NCBI GenBank assembly: GCA_013373005.1
Contig: JABXIP010000187.1
Coordinates: 1-13,546, forward strand
DNA: 13,546 nt
Direction of reading: 5' to 3'
From: Cytophagia bacterium
GTDB taxonomy: Bacteria; Bacteroidota; Bacteroidia; Cytophagales; Cyclobacteriaceae
Shown here in pieces: positions 1 through 7,139 of this stretch. The notes below the pieces were generated by a model. That model was not told the DNA's origin. It worked only from the letters and a program-made list of their open reading frames with translations, and searched no databases. Numbering within the stretch: the stretch's first letter is position 1; each line of letters opens with the position of its first letter. The translations under genes were made by a program, and so were the position numbers.

Positions 1-1004
1 TTCACTACTCCATTGTGGTATTCCACTTTTGGTGAGTGAATAGACAATTTACCTGCATAAGAAGCTCCGTCTAATTCGGCTCTTTGAGCCTCCGGCAGTT
101 TGAGCCCCATAAAATCCATCGCGGTTGGCATGATATCTACAACAGCCAATCCATTCTCAAATCGATCGTTCAAGTCGTTAAGATTAGTCACTACCCAGGT
201 AGTTCTTTCTCTTTCCGATTGACCACCATGACCTTTACCATCTGAAGGGCTACGACCATGATCCGTAGTGACGGCTATCATCCATTCTTCATTGAAGTTC
301 GACTCTCTATATTTAATGGCGTCCCATATTCTACCAATCTGGTCGTCAGCCATTTCTACAGATTCAATCATTTGCGGGCTATCTCCAAAACCATGCCCCA
401 TATCATCTGTATACTCAAGATAAACCCATGAAACATCCGGTGCTTCATCTTTAATATATAAGGAGGCCTCATTGGCAACATGCTCATCTATTTGGTGAAT
501 GTATAGTCTGCCATTGTTATGAGGGAAAGCAACTGTATCTACTTCGAAGCCATCGAAAGAATAGTCTAGCTTGATAGAACCTGCTTCTGGCTTAGACTCC
601 CCTATCAACTTGGTTCTATTGTCGAGCCAGGTAGAAAAAATAGCCGTATTCAATTCCGGCTTCAGTTCCTCTGCTGCGCGAAAAATATTCCAGTAGTTGT
701 AGTTAGGGTTTCTCACAGAGTTGCCCCAAACATTATGCTTGTTCCCCCAAACTCCGGTAATCATATTCATATACCCTGGAGCCGAAATGGTTGGCGTCTG
801 GCTATATCCTCCTTTCTCTCCCCCTTGATAAGCGCGAGCATAACCTCCCACTGAAGCAATCTCATCTATTCTAGGCGTATTAACGCTTTCCAATACATCG
901 GCAGGAACACCATCTATAATAATCAGTACTACCTTCCTCTCCTTTTGCGCTTCACATGAAAAGAGAATTAGAAAAAGGCTCAGTAAACCAACAATTTTTT
1001 TCAT
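1..1004 (-). CDS. Type I phosphodiesterase / nucleotide pyrophosphatase-like lipoprotein (alkaline phosphatase superfamily), partial
   Basis: The 3' end runs off the window; 334 codons are visible from an ATG at 1004. The start gives a lipoprotein signal peptide (MKKIVGLLSLFLILFSC, Cys17), so the enzyme should be exported and lipid-anchored. The full metal-site set of the superfamily can be read: D31 (LIIIDG), likely Thr nucleophile T72 (TPTISAPGY), D200 and H204 (TDDMGHGFG), D248-H249 (TTDHGRSP) and H259 (GKGHGG). The DxxGH motif and the Thr nucleophile fit a two-zinc phosphodiesterase/phosphomonoesterase of the NPP or PafA kind rather than a sulfatase, which would need a C/SxPxR signature. 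Substrate cannot be told from sequence; nucleotides, phosphodiester-linked head groups or sugar phosphates are all possible. It lies 86 bp downstream of the SusD gene on the same strand, which suggests it processes what the SusCD pair binds. Family is confident, substrate unknown. Confidence 0.88.
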   Translation of the reverse strand, partial: MKKIVGLLSLFLILFSCEAQKERKVVLIIIDGVPADVLESVNTPRIDEIASVGGYARAYQGGEKGGYSQTPTISAPGYMNMITGVWGNKHNVWGNSVRNPNYNYWNIFRAAEELKPELNTAIFSTWLDNRTKLIGESKPEAGSIKLDYSFDGFEVDTVAFPHNNGRLYIHQIDEHVANEASLYIKDEAPDVSWVYLEYTDDMGHGFGDSPQMIESVEMADDQIGRIWDAIKYRESNFNEEWMIAVTTDHGRSPSDGKGHGGQSERERTTWVVTNLNDLNDRFENGLAVVDIMPTAMDFMGLKLPEAQRAELDGASYAGKLSIHSPKVEYHNGVV

Positions 1005-1041
1005 ATGCGAAATATCAACAATTATGATCTTATTTTAATTG

Positions 1042-1069
1042 ATCGGTTGGAGCCGAAGCCCCAACCGAT
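1042..1069 (-). terminator. UUCG-capped stem-loop between the SusD and phosphodiesterase genes
   Basis: Arms ATCGGTTGG and CCAACCGAT are perfect over 9 bp. Read on the minus strand the inner bases add a G-U and two G-C pairs closed by a C(UUCG)G tetraloop, giving a 12-bp stem. It begins 22 nt after the SusD stop codon. The downstream side on the minus strand is AT-rich (AATTAAAATAA) but has no run of T, so a partial terminator or an mRNA 3'-end stabiliser is as likely as a strict intrinsic terminator. It could make phosphodiesterase expression lower than susCD. Confidence 0.6.
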
Positions 1070-1090
1070 ATTTACCCTGAAAGGGAGAAC

Positions 1091-2872
1091 CTAATCCCAA
1101 CCGAAAATTTGTGTCAGATTAGGATTAAGGGCCGTTTGTGAAGCCGGCACAGGTCTGTAGTAATACTTCGGTTCCATAAAAGTACCTCTTTCATTGACTG
1201 TAAGAATGTGTCCACTTGTTCCATTGCTTAGGAAAACACCCACATTTTCGCCCACATTACCTGCTTTATAGTATATCAAAGTTGCACCCAATGAATTTTC
1301 CTCTTTCGGATCAGGTACTGACTCTGAGCTGCTCAACAATACGATGTCTTCGATGCCATCTCCAGTAAGGTCGTGCTTACCCAAACCACTAAAGTAGATT
1401 CCTTTCGGCTCTTCTTCCAATAGCTTTCCAGCTTTCCATCTCATAAGGTCGTCATATCTGTAGCCTTCAAGTGCCATCTCAACTCTTCTCTCTCTTCTGA
1501 TCTCAAGCGTCAAAGCACTTACACCTGGGTACTTCGCCTGCTGATAAGCATCGGCCACAACAGACATGGTCATATTTGGCATTCCCACCCTTTGTCTAAG
1601 TAGATTTACCGATTGATCCAAGTCCGCCTGAGTTATCTCTCCTAGCTCTGCTCTGGCTTCAGCATAAGTCAAAAGCATTTCGGCCAAACGAATGATTGGA
1701 TAATCCAGATCATTAATAGTAGCCTGATCTCTCACATTGACAAAACCTTTAATCTGGTGGTATCCTGAGAAATTCTTCGCCAATTGTTGAACATAAAGTC
1801 CACCACCCTGAGAGTAGGTTCTGGTATTTACCAGATTGAAACCTGGGTAAGCGTAAGTCTGAGAAAGTCTAGGGTCACGGTTCTGAAACTCATCTACAAA
1901 GCTGAATGTCTCATAACCCGCCTGAGCAGAGTAATAAGAGCCATCGGCCATAAGGTAAGATTGAAGCAAATCTTTGCTTGGACTTACTTCATAGTTACCA
2001 AATACAGTTTCAGACCAGCCACTGTTCTTCACCTGATCTTCGCTATATACCGCAAAAATAACTTCAGAATTGCTGCTCAAATCTGAACTAGTGAAAAGCG
2101 AAGCATAATCAGCATCAGTATTACCCGTATTATGAATGCTGAAAGGACCATTGTCCATTATATCCTTAGAAAGGTTCTTGGCCATATTCAGGTAAGTATC
2201 TGCTGAAGCCGTCAATCCCAACTCATCATGATACTTCCTGTAGGTTCCTTCATACAATGCCGCTCTAGCCATATATGCCTTCACCACCCACTTGTTAACA
2301 GCACCTGATGGCTGACTTTCAAAAACATAATCTGCAGCAAACTGATAGTCTTCAAAGATCTTATCAACCACAAAAGTTCTTGGGTCTCTGGCCATGTTTA
2401 AAGCATCTGTATCATCCGTATCGATTACAAAGTCATAGTAAGGCACATCTGAATAGCGCTTCACCATACCCATGTAAAACTGAGCTCTGAAGAGTCTTGC
2501 CATACCTTCGAAATGATTGAGCTTCTCAGTTGAAATCTCTGCACGATCGAAGTTTTCCAGGAAAAGGTTTACCGAACGCAAAGTGCTCCAGCTCCAGCCA
2601 CCAGTAATGGTAGTAGACGATGGTGAGCTTACCATCATAGTCTTCAATTCCGTATTTCCGGTAGTTGTGGCATTATCCGTAGCACGATCTGAATTATAGA
2701 TGCCGAAGCCCGGAAAGTTGTACAAACTGTTAATGTAAATCTGCAAATCTTCCTCTGTGTTGAAGAAGTTCTCAGCACCAATTGAAGTTTCAGGAACTAC
2801 ATCTAGAAATTCATCGTCACAGGCAAAAGCACCAATGAGGGTGATAAGGAGTATATATTTAAACTTTTTCAT
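1091..2872 (-). CDS. SusD/RagB-family nutrient-binding outer-membrane lipoprotein
   Basis: 593 residues from the ATG at 2872. An in-frame TTG at 2890 would add six residues (MKKDTT), but the ATG gives a cleaner lipoprotein signal: MKKFKYILLITLIGAFAC with Cys18. SusD-type proteins form the lid on the partner SusC barrel and capture substrate at the cell surface. Family marks visible: LDVVPETS just after the lipid anchor, FQNRDPRL near residue 330, the TPR-like LAEMLLTYAEARAELG segment near 396-411, and the hallmark C-terminal RRERRVEMALEGYRYDDLMRW at about 459-479 (split here as RRERRVEMALEG and YRYDDLMRW). Length is ordinary for the family. It starts 28 bp after the susC stop, so the two are co-transcribed. 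The ligand cannot be predicted from sequence; the adjoining phosphodiesterase hints at a phosphorylated compound. Confidence 0.95.
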   Translation of the reverse strand: MKKFKYILLITLIGAFACDDEFLDVVPETSIGAENFFNTEEDLQIYINSLYNFPGFGIYNSDRATDNATTTGNTELKTMMVSSPSSTTITGGWSWSTLRSVNLFLENFDRAEISTEKLNHFEGMARLFRAQFYMGMVKRYSDVPYYDFVIDTDDTDALNMARDPRTFVVDKIFEDYQFAADYVFESQPSGAVNKWVVKAYMARAALYEGTYRKYHDELGLTASADTYLNMAKNLSKDIMDNGPFSIHNTGNTDADYASLFTSSDLSSNSEVIFAVYSEDQVKNSGWSETVFGNYEVSPSKDLLQSYLMADGSYYSAQAGYETFSFVDEFQNRDPRLSQTYAYPGFNLVNTRTYSQGGGLYVQQLAKNFSGYHQIKGFVNVRDQATINDLDYPIIRLAEMLLTYAEARAELGEITQADLDQSVNLLRQRVGMPNMTMSVVADAYQQAKYPGVSALTLEIRRERRVEMALEGYRYDDLMRWKAGKLLEEEPKGIYFSGLGKHDLTGDGIEDIVLLSSSESVPDPKEENSLGATLIYYKAGNVGENVGVFLSNGTSGHILTVNERGTFMEPKYYYRPVPASQTALNPNLTQIFGWD

Positions 2873-2900
2873 TGTCGTATCTTTTTTCAATTAGGTTGAA

Positions 2901-5900
2901 TTAGAAGCCGATGTTTACACCCACCACATATCTTCTTTGGAAAGGATAGCTATAACCTTTACCCACTGATCTCGACTGGCTCACTGAAGGGTTGTATTGA
3001 ATAGCATCGTTAACCGCTTCCGGATCGAAGAAGTCTTTCAATTGAGACCACTCAGCCAGGTTCTCTCCACTTACATAGATTCTCAGGTTGGTGATACCAA
3101 TACTTCTGGTCATTGCTTCAGGAAGCGTATAACCGATGGTTAGGTTTTTCAATCTGACATAAGCGGCACTCAACATGTAGTCCGTTTGAGGAATGGCAAG
3201 CCCTTGTGCCTGATCTATTCTCTCACCAAGGTTTCTATCTGCTAACCAAGATTGTAAATGAGGGTATTTTGCATCAAGGTTCTGATCGGCCAAACCTGCA
3301 TCTATGTAAGACTGAGAGTGTCTGTCTCTGTCAGCACCAGTTTCTGACTCAGCTCTATAGAAATCGAAAAGGTGATAGTAACCTCCAGCGTATGGCTGCT
3401 GGTAGAAACCCCAGTAGAGGTAATCTTGCGGATAGTAGTCTCTTTTACCGATTCCTTGAACCAAACCACTGATATCAAATCCGTTCCAATCAGCTGAGAA
3501 GTTCAAACCGAAGCTGTATCGTGGTGCCTGATTTCCAATGATGGTTAGGTCTTTTGTATCATCAAGCGTTAAGCCCTTTTCAATAACACCGTTACCATCA
3601 AGATCTTTGTACTTCATCCAACCCGGAACAATTGAAAGTGCTCCCCATGGGATAATTGAAGTCTGATCAAGATTATCGATCTGATCTGTATTTTCGAAGA
3701 AACCATCATTCACCAAGCCCCAAATCTGACCTAGCTCCATACCTTCATAGTATTGTGTTAAGCTTCCGGTTGGGTTATCAAATCTGGTGATGTAGGATCT
3801 GCTATCTGAAAGCACTCCCGTTAAACTGAAGTTCAATGGCTTACCGGCAAGAGTCACTTCGTTTTGGTAACCAATTGAAAGCTCCCATCCATTCGTTTTC
3901 AAGTCAGCAGCATTTTCTCTTGGCTCAGTGGCTCCCAATACGTCTGGCAACTCTTTACCCAAAGTCAACATGTCTTTGGTGTCTCTTCTATAAATATCGA
4001 AGGATGCAGTCAGGCGATTATCCATGAAGGCCATATCCACCCCAAAGTTGGTGGTGATTACTTTCTCCCATGAAAAGTTTCCTGAAACCAATGGAGGTGA
4101 AGAAATCTCCAATGGAAGGCTTCCTCCAATCAGGTAGTTGCCCTGGTAGGCACTCATAGTGGCGATGTAGTCATATGAACCAATGGCTTGGTTACCCAAT
4201 GAACCGATTGAGGCTCTCAATTTTAACTGACTGAAGATATCAGACACTCCTGCCATAAAGTTTTCCTCATCAACTCTCCAGGCCACAGAAGCTGACGGGA
4301 AGAATCCCCATCTTTGGTCTGAAGGGAACTTAGAAGAACCATCGTATCTACCGTTGAATTCAACAATATATTTGTCATTGTAGATATAATTCAATCTGTA
4401 GAAAAGGCCTCTTACGGCCCACTCAGAGATGCTTTCATCTACATACTGATCGCCTGTTGCCAAAGCAATCGTAGGAAGTGAAGCAGAAATAACGTTCAAT
4501 CGCTCTGCACTGAAAGAGTTATATCTGTAGTGCTCCTGGTTGAAACCAGCTGTTACATTAAAGTCATGTTGTGTTCCAATTTGCTGATTGAAATTCATGT
4601 AAGAGTTGAACACATAGTAATTGTCCAGTGAGTTTGAGCGATAAGCTCTGTTGTCTCCTTCTTCTCTTACATCACCCGGACCGTAACCGATTTGGTATTT
4701 GGTTCTGTACCAGTTCCAGTCCTGTCTTCCTCTTCTAAATGTGAAGTCATTGTTCCAAACCAACTTGTCTTTAATCAAATCGATTTTTGTAGTGAACTGA
4801 GATTGCAAGCTGCTATATTCTGTGATGCTCTCACCTCCATTTGTCAATTGTGCTCCAACACGACCTGCGCCTGAGTTGGCCCAGGTACCATCAGGATTCA
4901 TATCCCATGAAGTTGGGAACAAATTGTAAATGGTTTCAAGGTTGAACTGAGAAGGTTGTTTCCTTTCCGTAGTAGTCAGATAAGTGTTATTACCTATTGT
5001 CAACCAAGGAGTTGGAGTGATATTCACCTTGCTTCTAACAGTATATCTATCGAAATAATCATCAGCAATCTTCAATACGCCATTCTCATTGCTGTAAGAA
5101 GCTGAAAGCAGGTAATTCACATTTTCCTGACCACCGCTCACTGATATCTGGTGATTACTGGAAACCGTATTGTCCTTTAAAAAGTAGTTGGTCCAGTCTC
5201 TTCCTCCCATATACTCCCAAAGAGAAGCATCTGAAGGATTGATTCTCACACCCGGAATTGAAGGATCGTCAGATCTTTGCTTGGCATACTCGTAATACTG
5301 ATCGCTATAGTTTACGTTGTCCCAAGGTGTGTTGTCAGTAGAAAGCTCAAGCAATCTTGAATAGATATATGGGTCGGTAACCTTATTCGGTGTTACTGTT
5401 GGTTTGTTGAAAGAAACATAACCGGTGTAATTCACCTTTACCTTACCACTTCCGTTTTTGGTGGTGATCAACACCACACCGAATGCTGCTCTGGCACCAT
5501 ATATAGCAGCAGCAGAGGCATCTTTAATAATGGAAATAGAAGCTACATCCTGAGGAGCAATTCTATTCAATTCAGAGGTGCTTGAAGGCACACCGTCAAT
5601 TAAGATTAGTGGGTCACCACCATTGATTGAAGTAATACCTCTGATATTGATGTTTGTAGTAGCTCCCGGAGCACCTGAATTACTCATAATGTTCAGGTTC
5701 GGTACAACACCTTGCAAACCTTGGGTGATGTTGCTGATAGGTCTTTTCTCCAATTGAGCAGCATCGACCTGATCTACAGCACCTGAGAGATTCACTTTCT
5801 TTTCAGTTCCGTAGCCCACTACAACCACTTCCTCAAGAATGGTCATGTCTTCCTCAAGAATGATATTGATAGTGTTTCTGTTTCCTACAGTTACTTCCTG

Positions 5901-6179
5901 GTTTACAAAACCAATTGAGGTAATCTGCAACACCGATTCTGAACCGGCTACGGTGATTGAATAAGTACCGTCTTCAGCTGTAATAGCCCCATTGTTAGTG
6001 GTGCCTTTTTCAAAGACAGTTACCCCGAATAGCGGAACGCCATTGGCGTCTGTAATCTGACCCTGAACTCTTCTGGATTGCGCTAATGCAGAAGAACTCA
6101 ACGTCAATAACAAAAGAAAACAGCCAAAACCTGTCATGAGGGTTCTGGTGTTTCTTACTTGTTGGTAGAGTCGTTTCAT
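2901..6179 (-). CDS. SusC/RagA-family TonB-linked outer-membrane transporter
   Basis: 1092 residues, ATG at 6179. The parts in order are a signal peptide ending near ALA-Q34, a carboxypeptidase-D regulatory-like beta-sandwich (about 36-108) typical of SusC proteins, a TonB-box region around EEVVVVGYGTEKK (116-128), a plug domain with LILIDGVP (191-198) and the SusC signature DASAAAIYGARAAFGVVLIT (220-239), and then a long 22-strand-type barrel ending in a terminal Phe (VVGVNIGF), the usual outer-membrane assembly signal. It imports the substrate captured by the SusD partner using TonB/proton-motive force. It is the first gene of the minus-strand unit and is divergent from a TetR regulator 138 bp away. 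No frameshift or missing segment is seen. Family assignment is firm; substrate unknown. Confidence 0.96.
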   Translation of the reverse strand: MKRLYQQVRNTRTLMTGFGCFLLLLTLSSSALAQSRRVQGQITDANGVPLFGVTVFEKGTTNNGAITAEDGTYSITVAGSESVLQITSIGFVNQEVTVGNRNTINIILEEDMTILEEVVVVGYGTEKKVNLSGAVDQVDAAQLEKRPISNITQGLQGVVPNLNIMSNSGAPGATTNINIRGITSINGGDPLILIDGVPSSTSELNRIAPQDVASISIIKDASAAAIYGARAAFGVVLITTKNGSGKVKVNYTGYVSFNKPTVTPNKVTDPYIYSRLLELSTDNTPWDNVNYSDQYYEYAKQRSDDPSIPGVRINPSDASLWEYMGGRDWTNYFLKDNTVSSNHQISVSGGQENVNYLLSASYSNENGVLKIADDYFDRYTVRSKVNITPTPWLTIGNNTYLTTTERKQPSQFNLETIYNLFPTSWDMNPDGTWANSGAGRVGAQLTNGGESITEYSSLQSQFTTKIDLIKDKLVWNNDFTFRRGRQDWNWYRTKYQIGYGPGDVREEGDNRAYRSNSLDNYYVFNSYMNFNQQIGTQHDFNVTAGFNQEHYRYNSFSAERLNVISASLPTIALATGDQYVDESISEWAVRGLFYRLNYIYNDKYIVEFNGRYDGSSKFPSDQRWGFFPSASVAWRVDEENFMAGVSDIFSQLKLRASIGSLGNQAIGSYDYIATMSAYQGNYLIGGSLPLEISSPPLVSGNFSWEKVITTNFGVDMAFMDNRLTASFDIYRRDTKDMLTLGKELPDVLGATEPRENAADLKTNGWELSIGYQNEVTLAGKPLNFSLTGVLSDSRSYITRFDNPTGSLTQYYEGMELGQIWGLVNDGFFENTDQIDNLDQTSIIPWGALSIVPGWMKYKDLDGNGVIEKGLTLDDTKDLTIIGNQAPRYSFGLNFSADWNGFDISGLVQGIGKRDYYPQDYLYWGFYQQPYAGGYYHLFDFYRAESETGADRDRHSQSYIDAGLADQNLDAKYPHLQSWLADRNLGERIDQAQGLAIPQTDYMLSAAYVRLKNLTIGYTLPEAMTRSIGITNLRIYVSGENLAEWSQLKDFFDPEAVNDAIQYNPSVSQSRSVGKGYSYPFQRRYVVGVNIGF

Positions 6180-6209
6180 AGAGTTTTTCGATTTAGGATT
6201 TCAATACTC

Positions 6210-6217
6210 CAAATGTA
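6210..6217 (-). promoter_or_regulatory. Bacteroidota -7 promoter element for the susC operon
   Basis: On the minus strand the bases read TACATTTG, a perfect match to the Bacteroidota -7 consensus TAnnTTTG, 30 nt before the susC start codon. A clear TTG -33 element is not present at the expected spacing; the nearest candidate is GTTA in the GTTAAC around 6239-6244. A promoter here fits the gene layout. The call rests on consensus only. Confidence 0.55.
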
Positions 6218-6258
6218 GGCGACCAGTATTAAGTGAGAGTTAACGGGTATTTAATTTT

Positions 6259-6278
6259 AATTGAACAGTCAGTCAATT
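6259..6278. promoter_or_regulatory. Inverted repeat, candidate TetR operator
   Basis: AATTGA and TCAATT form perfect 6-bp arms around ACAGTCAG (20 bp in total), inside the divergent susC-tetR region. Size and place suit a TetR dimer site that could control its own gene and, from about 40-60 bp upstream of the susC -7 element, possibly susC. It overlaps the TTG that would give the longest tetR reading frame, one reason to prefer the later ATG. Binding is inferred. Confidence 0.35.
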
Positions 6279-6300
6279 TATTATATAGATATTCAACCAC

Positions 6301-6311
6301 TGAATCATTCA
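6301..6311. promoter_or_regulatory. Short palindrome TGAAT-C-ATTCA before tetR
   Basis: A perfect 5-bp inverted repeat with one central base ends 6 bp before the tetR ATG. It could be a half-length regulator site or affect translation initiation. It is short enough to arise by chance in AT-rich DNA. Confidence 0.2.
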
Positions 6312-6317
6312 ATATCT

Positions 6318-6920
6318 ATGGGAAGAAAGAGCATTAAGGACATCAGACAGCAGGAAATTGTAAGGGCGCTTTACAAAACTGCCAAGGCCGAAGGGTTGCA
6401 CAATGCATCTATAGCTAAGGTGGCAGATGAAATGAATGTTAACCCTAGCTTAATTCTGCACTATTTTAAAACCAAGGAGGAATTGATTTTCGCATTGATC
6501 GATTATATCCTCAACAGATATCTTAACATATATACAATAAAGAACCACAACTCGGCCATTGAAGAATTGACCGAAGTATTGAATAACCTCTTCTCCAGAA
6601 AGTGGAATAACCTGGTGAGTGACGATGTGTATTACAACTGTTTTACGCTCACTTTCAGAGATCCGGTCATTCAACAGAAATACAAGCAACTCCACGACTC
6701 GCTTCGAGCTTCTCTTGAAGAGCACCTTTTAGCTTGTATAAAAGAAGGAACACTTCAACTTGAAGACCCAAAGATCACTGCCAATCTCATCTACACCATT
6801 ATGGAAGGTGCTTACTTCTATCTATGCATGGTACCGGATGCCGCAACCCGACAGGAAATCATGGAGCAGTATAAGCGACATGCCTTCTCCATTTTGGGTA
6901 TTGAGTATGTTGTGGCGTAG
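6318..6920 (+). CDS. TetR/AcrR-family transcriptional regulator
   Basis: 200 residues from the ATG at 6318, the usual TetR length. A TTG at 6261 would add 19 residues (MNSQSIYYIDIQPLNHSIS) that do not look like part of the family fold, so the ATG is preferred. The N-terminal DNA-binding domain is clear: helix 1 with RQQEIVRALYKTAKAEG, then the helix-turn-helix at 31-50 (ASIAKVADEMNVNPSLILHY) and the HYFKTKEEL signature at 48-56. The rest (about 60-200) is a helical ligand-binding and dimerisation domain, reminiscent of BetI-like regulators, though that is a weak impression. It is divergent from the susC operon and so its most likely regulator. TetR control of a SusCD locus is less usual than ECF sigma/anti-sigma or two-component control. 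The ligand is unknown. Confidence 0.9.
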   Translation: MGRKSIKDIRQQEIVRALYKTAKAEGLHNASIAKVADEMNVNPSLILHYFKTKEELIFALIDYILNRYLNIYTIKNHNSAIEELTEVLNNLFSRKWNNLVSDDVYYNCFTLTFRDPVIQQKYKQLHDSLRASLEEHLLACIKEGTLQLEDPKITANLIYTIMEGAYFYLCMVPDAATRQEIMEQYKRHAFSILGIEYVVA

Positions 6921-6955
6921 GATCACAGATTAGAGAGATGGAGGATGGCACTAAC

Positions 6956-6999
6956 AAATCCTCCTTTCTTAAAGGAGATGGCCGAAGGCCGGAGGATTT
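6956..6999. repeat. Palindromic intergenic repeat with competing hairpins
   Basis: Outer arms AAATCCTCC (6956-6964) and GGAGGATTT (6991-6999) are perfectly complementary. Inside lie two further hairpins: CTCCTTT-CTT-AAAGGAG (6961-6977), which shares bases with the outer arm, and GGCC-GAA-GGCC (6980-6990). The outer and first inner stems exclude each other. It lies 35 bp after the tetR stop codon and could end that transcript. The form resembles dispersed palindromic repeats of Bacteroidota genomes. Confidence 0.6.
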
Positions 7000-7029
7000 T
7001 CATATCTACTTCATTTGCAAAAAGTCTAA

Positions 7030-7060
7030 TCCCCCTACCCCACTTTTCAAAAAAGGGGGA
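7030..7060. repeat. C/G-rich inverted repeat, G-run repeat family copy 1
   Basis: TCCCCCT (7030-7036) and AGGGGGA (7054-7060) form a stem. On the minus strand the unit has a G-rich tail, GTGGGGTAGGGGGATTA, closely like the tail of the repeat next to the nucleoside transporter (9977-10009). It lies between tetR and the hexosaminidase gene, in a 219-bp spacer in which I see no gene. Confidence 0.5.
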
Positions 7061-7090
7061 ATGTCACTGCAACACCCAAACTGATTCTAG

Positions 7091-7120
7091 TTTGAATCCA
7101 TCATCATATAAACTAGATTG
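7091..7120 (+). promoter_or_regulatory. Possible promoter for the hexosaminidase gene
   Basis: TTTG (7091-7094) is followed after 19 bp by TAGATTG (7114-7120), a partial match to the Bacteroidota TTTG/TAnnTTTG pair, ending 19 nt before the ATG at 7140. The -7 half deviates from consensus, so this is a weak call. Confidence 0.3.
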
Positions 7121-7139
7121 AACCAAATCTTTACTACTC

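Noticed and set aside
6261..6317. Upstream TTG start giving a 219-residue TetR protein
   Set aside because: The extra 19 residues do not fit the TetR N-terminus, the TTG lies within an inverted repeat, and the ATG at 6318 gives the standard 200-residue length.
6921..7139. Riboswitch or attenuator before the hexosaminidase gene
   Set aside because: The competing hairpins are tempting, but they lie 80-180 nt before the ATG with no known aptamer core or leader peptide, and they look like dispersed intergenic repeats.
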